Assembly: GCA_003533405.1 (NCBI GenBank)
Contig: DQDL01000126.1
Span: 1-12,230, forward strand
DNA length: 12,230 bases
Origin: Clostridiales bacterium
GTDB lineage: Bacteria; Bacillota; Clostridia; Oscillospirales; Oscillospiraceae
Reading direction: 5' to 3'
Shown here: positions 12,098-12,230 of the stretch, one piece after another
Layout: the number at the start of each line of letters is the position of its first letter
Numbering within the stretch: position 1 is the first letter of the stretch
Position numbers and translations under genes: made by a program
Notes under the pieces: generated by a model
The model's input: the letters and a program-made list of their open reading frames with translations, nothing else
Databases searched by the model: none
Told to the model about the DNA's origin: nothing

Positions 12098-12230
12098 TTA
12101 CAACACCTTTGAAAGAAAATCACGCAGGCGGTCGCTCTGAGGATGCTCGAAGATCTCCGTGGGTGAGCCCTGCTCGACAAGCTTGCCGTCGGCCATGAAC
12201 AGCACACGGTTGCCGACCTCACGGGCAAAG
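12098..12230 (-). CDS. Amino-acid ABC transporter ATP-binding protein, C-terminal 43 residues (cut by window edge)
   Basis: The fragment reads FAREVGNRVLFMADGKLVEQ and continues GSPTEIFEHP, ending DFLSKVL. This is the C-terminus of GlnQ/HisP-type ATPases of polar amino-acid importers: the conserved 'FAR-VaDRV-FM--G-ive-G-P--iF--P---R---FL' pattern follows the switch histidine, which lies just outside the window. It would energise uptake through a membrane permease and a solute-binding protein encoded upstream, beyond base 12230. The stop codon is 5 nt before the abgB start, so the two are almost certainly one operon. The amino acid transported cannot be told from this fragment. Confidence 0.93.
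   Translation of the reverse strand, partial: FAREVGNRVLFMADGKLVEQGSPTEIFEHPQSDRLRDFLSKVL

Noticed and set aside
11100..12140. 346-residue plus-strand open frame opposite abgB
   Set aside because: abgB carries full M20 motifs on the other strand; this frame is a composition effect of GC-rich third positions, with Arg/Leu/Ala-rich, family-less product.
1..12230. CRISPR arrays, tRNA/rRNA genes, insertion sequences, attachment sites, phage or defence genes
   Set aside because: No direct repeats with spacers, cloverleaf, transposase or integrase features were found on reading both strands.

Overview
The window reads as ordinary chromosome of a Gram-positive anaerobe, most likely a Clostridia member (Oscillospiraceae/Ruminococcaceae-like gut Firmicute). 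The pointers are strong AGGAGG-type ribosome binding sites, near-consensus sigma-A promoters with 17-bp spacers, an infC-rpmI-rplT operon with a Firmicute-style attenuator leader, a CIRCE heat-shock operator, a CmpB-type (PF06541) membrane protein and a compact glycogen operon. Base composition looks moderately GC-rich by eye. The genus assignment is inference. There is no phage, IS, CRISPR or tRNA/rRNA signature.

Layout: (1) bases 1-1174, minus strand: infC, rpmI and the 5' part of rplT, driven by a consensus-like promoter and a ~150-nt leader with mutually exclusive antiterminator/terminator pairings; infC appears to start at AUC. (2) 1243-2261: a small four-helix membrane protein gene (+) converging on deoC (-), with interlocked stop codons. 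(3) 2384-3388: a tandem OB-fold SSB-like gene (+) ending in a strong terminator, converging on a glyoxalase I-like VOC gene (-). (4) 3453-9198: a glycogen operon (+) of glgB, glgA and a GH13 alpha-glucan hydrolase, with a recognisable promoter, overlapping genes and a terminator. (5) 9261-9851: a small heat shock protein gene (-) with a perfect CIRCE operator upstream. (6) 9914-12230, minus strand: a secreted, membrane-anchored protein of unknown function, an AbgB-like M20 amidohydrolase and the 3' end of an amino-acid ABC transporter ATPase gene.

How the genes work together: GlgA elongates and GlgB branches glycogen, while the third protein probably trims or opens alpha-glucans; the 23- and 13-nt overlaps suggest translational coupling. 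The transporter ATPase and AbgB-like enzyme, 5 nt apart, suggest uptake and hydrolysis of an amino-acid conjugate. Most of the window is housekeeping. The points most worth a second look are the infC leader with its AUC start, the N-terminal ~150 residues of the GH13 enzyme, which look like a decayed piece of glycogen phosphorylase, and CIRCE control of a lone hsp20.
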